Assembly (NCBI GenBank): GCA_045642205.1
Contig: JAZUIK010000181.1
Span: 1-64,000 of the forward strand
Direction of reading: 5' to 3'
From: RUG760 sp045642205
Lineage (GTDB): Bacteria; Bacillota; Clostridia; Lachnospirales; Bianqueaceae
DNA length: 64,000 nt
The position numbers were made by a program, and so were the translations under genes. The notes under the pieces are model-generated. The model searched no databases. It saw only the letters and a list, made by a program, of their open reading frames with translations, and was not told where the DNA came from. Positions 61,422 through 64,000 of this stretch are shown piece by piece. Numbering within the stretch: the first letter of the stretch is position 1; each line of letters opens with the position of its first letter.

Positions 61422-62255
61422 ATGAAAAAGGTTGGTTTTATCGATTTTGAACTGGACAACTGGCATGCAAATAACTATCCGAAGATGATCCATGATGCAT
61501 CCGAAGGAGAATATGAGGTTGTTTATGCCTGGGGATATCAGGATGCTCAGGGTATGTCCAATCAAGCATGGGCAGAAAAATTCGGAGTCATTCTATGCGA
61601 AACACAGGAAGAGGTGATCGAAAAGAGTGATGTCCTGATCGTACTTTCTCCGAATAATCCGGAGATGCACGAAATGCTCTGTGCCAAACCCTTAGCCAGC
61701 GGAAAGCGTACCTATGTAGACAAGACCTTTGCTCCGGATAAGGAAACGGCAGAGAGGATCTTCCAAAATGCAGAAGCTCACGGAACACCGTGCTTCTCCA
61801 CATCGGCACTTCGCTACAGTGCGGAACTTTCCGAGATCGACCTGACTACCATCGACCGTATCTATTCCGAAGGACCCGGAACGATGGAGATGTATTCCAT
61901 CCATCAGATCGAACCTATTGTGAAACTGATGGGCGTCAGGGTGAAGCGACTGATGGCACTGTCCGGACCGGAGCATCCTTCTTTCGTTATCGAATTTGTG
62001 GATGGTCGTACCGCACAGATGGTCCAGAGGGATGATCCTTCCTGGGGCTTCCGTTTACAGATCGTGGATAAGAATAATGCAGCCAAGGTCTATGAGATCG
62101 CTTCGGACTTTTTCCATCTGTTTATTGTGGATCTGATCCGATTCTTTGAGACCGGTATCGTTCCGGTCGCTCATGAACAGACCATCGATGTCATGGCCAT
62201 CCGCGCGGCTGCCGTGTCCGCCTCTGAAAAACCCTTCGAATGGGTGGAACTATAA
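61422..62255 (+). CDS. Divergent Gfo/Idh/MocA-like oxidoreductase
   Basis: The 277-residue protein is smaller than usual for the family. It lacks the GxGxxG motif (the start reads KVGFIDFELDNWHANNYPKM) and the usual EKP triplet reads DKTFAPDK. The Rossmann-like pattern and a C-terminal sheet with VIEFVDGRTAQMVQ still suggest a Gfo/Idh/MocA fold. Cofactor binding may be altered. AGAGGAAGGAT precedes the ATG. Confidence 0.68.
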   Translation: MKKVGFIDFELDNWHANNYPKMIHDASEGEYEVVYAWGYQDAQGMSNQAWAEKFGVILCETQEEVIEKSDVLIVLSPNNPEMHEMLCAKPLASGKRTYVDKTFAPDKETAERIFQNAEAHGTPCFSTSALRYSAELSEIDLTTIDRIYSEGPGTMEMYSIHQIEPIVKLMGVRVKRLMALSGPEHPSFVIEFVDGRTAQMVQRDDPSWGFRLQIVDKNNAAKVYEIASDFFHLFIVDLIRFFETGIVPVAHEQTIDVMAIRAAAVSASEKPFEWVEL

Positions 62256-62270
62256 TAGAATATAATGACC

Positions 62271-62309
62271 AAAACAAGAAAACCTGCCAAAGGCAGGTTT
62301 TCTTGTTTT
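62271..62309. terminator. Bidirectional terminator
   Basis: AAAACAAGAAAACCTGCC and its exact inverse (62292-62309) form an 18-bp stem with A and T ends on both strands, between convergent genes. Confidence 0.93.
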
Positions 62310-62358
62310 GAAGAGATATCACATGACCTTTCGTTAACCATTGAAAAGCCATGTTGCA

Positions 62359-63669
62359 TTATTCCCAGATACGGATAAAGGGATCTTCTTTGGTATAGGG
62401 CTGCCAGGGAGCTTCTCCCTTGGCAAAACGAGACCAGGCATCCAGCATTTCCTCACTGATCTTCTGGTCATGCTCTGTCATGGGACGCCAGGAACGGTTC
62501 AGTGTACCAAACATATACCAGAGCTCGGAACTGTGGAAAGCACCGGCATCATCTCCGGGAAGTTGTCTTCCGAAGCGATACAGATAGGTGGGCTGAGAAG
62601 AGGTCTGGCAGCGAGCGTTAGCAAAATTAACGCAAGCCTGCTCCAACATGGAATGCTCTTCATCTTGGCGCTGATCCTTCGGTTTAGCACCAATATCTTC
62701 GGTGGTGGAACCAAGCATACAGGGAACATCCGAAATGCGGTTTCCAAACAGCACATCATGGAAGGATTCCGTCAGGAAGTGACCATCCAGAACGGGACGA
62801 AGAGGCAGCATGCGGGAATGGAAATGGACCTTTTTGGAAACAGACAGGATCTCATCGGCGGAAAGATCGCGCAATTCGGATACAGTGGATACACCGGCAG
62901 CTTCAAGAAAAGCCTTTCCGTACGCAGCGGATTCTTCGACCGGATTATCCTGAGTCAGACCGCCATCGATACCGCCTCCGGATTGCATGATAGCACCGGC
63001 AAAGGTTCCCTTTGCCAGAGGAGAGGAAACGAGCGCCTGGACACTCATGGCGCCGGCACTCTGTCCCATGATGGTAACGCGGGAAGGATCACCGCCAAAG
63101 AAGGCAATATTTTTTCTGACCCACTGAAGAGCGAAGAGCTGATCCAGCATACCATAATTACCGGAACTATGATCAGGGTCTTCGTCCGCCAGCTCGGGAA
63201 GATACAAAAAGCCAAAGGGTCCTACGCGATAATTGATGGTGACGAGGATCACGCCGCGTTTGGCGAAAGCTTCGCCATCAAACTCTTTCTCACTTCCGCT
63301 GCCGTGGTTGAAAGCTCCGCCATGGATCCAGAAAAGGACCGGGAGAGCAGGGGATTCGCTGGCGGAAGAAGGATCAACAGGAGTCCAGATATTCAAAAAG
63401 AGGCAGTCTTCGCTGTTGTCCGTAACATCTCCCGGTTCAGAATAGAATTCTTTGAAATAGAAGCCCCCGGTCATTCTGTCCTGAGGACACTGAGATTTGA
63501 AAGAAGTACAATCCAGGACCTCTTCGTGCACAGGTGCTTCCGTAGGTGCTTTCCATCGAAGATCACCTACAGGTGCTGCAGCATAAGGGATACCTTGGAA
63601 GACGTGGCAGTCATTCAGTTTTTGACCGAGAACGGGACCCTGAAGGGTAGAAGCGGTAATTGTCTGCAT
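62359..63669 (-). CDS. Type B carboxylesterase (pNB-esterase-like)
   Basis: The 436-residue alpha/beta-hydrolase has the oxyanion region WIHGGAFNHGSGS, the nucleophile elbow GQSAGA, an acid candidate in GSTTEDIG and the catalytic His in GAFHSSELWYMF. EDCLFLNIWTP is the family signature. It is slightly shorter than B. subtilis PnbA. No signal peptide is seen. Its upstream neighbour on the same strand is a GH2 glycosidase, so it may deacylate plant or host glycans. Confidence 0.9.
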   Translation of the reverse strand: MQTITASTLQGPVLGQKLNDCHVFQGIPYAAAPVGDLRWKAPTEAPVHEEVLDCTSFKSQCPQDRMTGGFYFKEFYSEPGDVTDNSEDCLFLNIWTPVDPSSASESPALPVLFWIHGGAFNHGSGSEKEFDGEAFAKRGVILVTINYRVGPFGFLYLPELADEDPDHSSGNYGMLDQLFALQWVRKNIAFFGGDPSRVTIMGQSAGAMSVQALVSSPLAKGTFAGAIMQSGGGIDGGLTQDNPVEESAAYGKAFLEAAGVSTVSELRDLSADEILSVSKKVHFHSRMLPLRPVLDGHFLTESFHDVLFGNRISDVPCMLGSTTEDIGAKPKDQRQDEEHSMLEQACVNFANARCQTSSQPTYLYRFGRQLPGDDAGAFHSSELWYMFGTLNRSWRPMTEHDQKISEEMLDAWSRFAKGEAPWQPYTKEDPFIRIWE

Positions 63670-63705
63670 GGAAAAGCCTCCTTTTATATTCTTTGGATCG
63701 GATGG

Positions 63706-64000
63706 TTACTCTGATTCGATGGCTGCTTTACGTGAAAGGATCTCGTGGAAGATGGAAGGATCCACTTTGGGCTGGCGATCATAGGTATAGACACCGTTCT
63801 GTTCCTGCTCGATATCGGTGAGCTGAGTGTAGCACAGACCCATGATCCGGGGATTATCTAAAAGGACATCGGTCAGGCCCTTAAAGCGAGCGATGTATTC
63901 TTCCTCGGAGGCGGCAGCCTGTCCGTAACTCCAGGCATTGTGATCATTTTCTCTGGCGATGGCACTTTGTATATCGAAGCCGATGCCGCCATATTCACTG
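63706..64000 (-). CDS. Glycoside hydrolase family 2 protein, C-terminal part (runs off the window)
   Basis: Translation of the minus strand gives a C-terminal segment with SEYGGIGF, then RIMGLCYTQLTDIEQEQNG, YDRQPKVD and a stop at 63706. This matches the end of the catalytic barrel of GH2 beta-galactosidase or beta-glucuronidase relatives. The start lies beyond position 64000. The carboxylesterase begins 36 bases after its stop and may be co-transcribed. Confidence 0.75.
   Translation of the reverse strand, partial: SEYGGIGFDIQSAIARENDHNAWSYGQAAASEEEYIARFKGLTDVLLDNPRIMGLCYTQLTDIEQEQNGVYTYDRQPKVDPSIFHEILSRKAAIESE

Overview
This 64 kb window is the replication-origin region of a Gram-positive Bacillota chromosome, most likely class Clostridia and plausibly Lachnospiraceae. 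The evidence is the gene order around the origin (dnaA-dnaN-S4-recF on one side, rpmH-rnpA-yidD-yidC-jag-mnmE-mnmG-rsmG-argS-parA-parB on the other), four perfect ParB (parS) palindromes, strong GGAGG ribosome sites, consensus TTGACA/TATAAT promoters and a type III glutamine synthetase. The lineage call is inference; there is no rRNA here to confirm it.

Layout: 1-1.2 kb holds a truncated tyrosine recombinase with flanking repeats, beside a five-tRNA cluster (Pro-Arg-His-Gln-Lys, minus strand, 1.2-1.7 kb). From 1.8-10.2 kb come a phosphodiesterase/RdgB/response-regulator operon, a membrane PP2C phosphatase with a LysM tail, acpP, a GH3 glycosidase, a TtcA-like thiolase, a secreted lysozyme and a YbaK deacylase. 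10.3-16.5 kb carries PepF and a heterodimeric ABC exporter with its MarR regulator. 16.5-23.05 kb is the leftward origin operon (dnaN, S4 protein, recF, yfbR, metK, ridA) plus dnaA. DnaA boxes lie on both sides of dnaA. From 23.5 kb the rightward arm starts, and most genes follow the direction of fork movement.

32.8-36.8 kb is the partition region: parS pairs flank a DUF4003 gene just before parAB. 36.9-43 kb contains two tRNA-Arg genes, each preceded by a near-identical double-hairpin leader, an M18 aminopeptidase, signal peptidase I, an oxidoreductase, tRNA-Leu(AAG) and a DUF2726 protein. 43-47.8 kb has a GldF/GldG-like membrane protein, Maf and a SleB-like hydrolase with a long regulatory leader. 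47.9-52.5 kb is a six-gene run of peptidases and exporters (pcp, M14, azlCD, YgjP-type, small multidrug exporter). 52.6-64 kb has a repeat-rich zinc-ribbon membrane protein, an oxidoreductase/serine dehydratase operon, an orphan structured RNA candidate with its own promoter and terminator, a transglutaminase-like protein, glutamine synthetase III, a divergent oxidoreductase, a carboxylesterase and the end of a GH2 glycosidase.

Most genes are housekeeping. The signals that deserve a second look are the covarying double-hairpin elements (mnmE-mnmG gap and the two tRNA-Arg leaders), the small RNA candidate near 57.45-57.58 kb with a switch-like hairpin set upstream of it, the parS-flanked DUF4003 gene, and the PP2C-TM-LysM fusion with a changed metal-binding loop.
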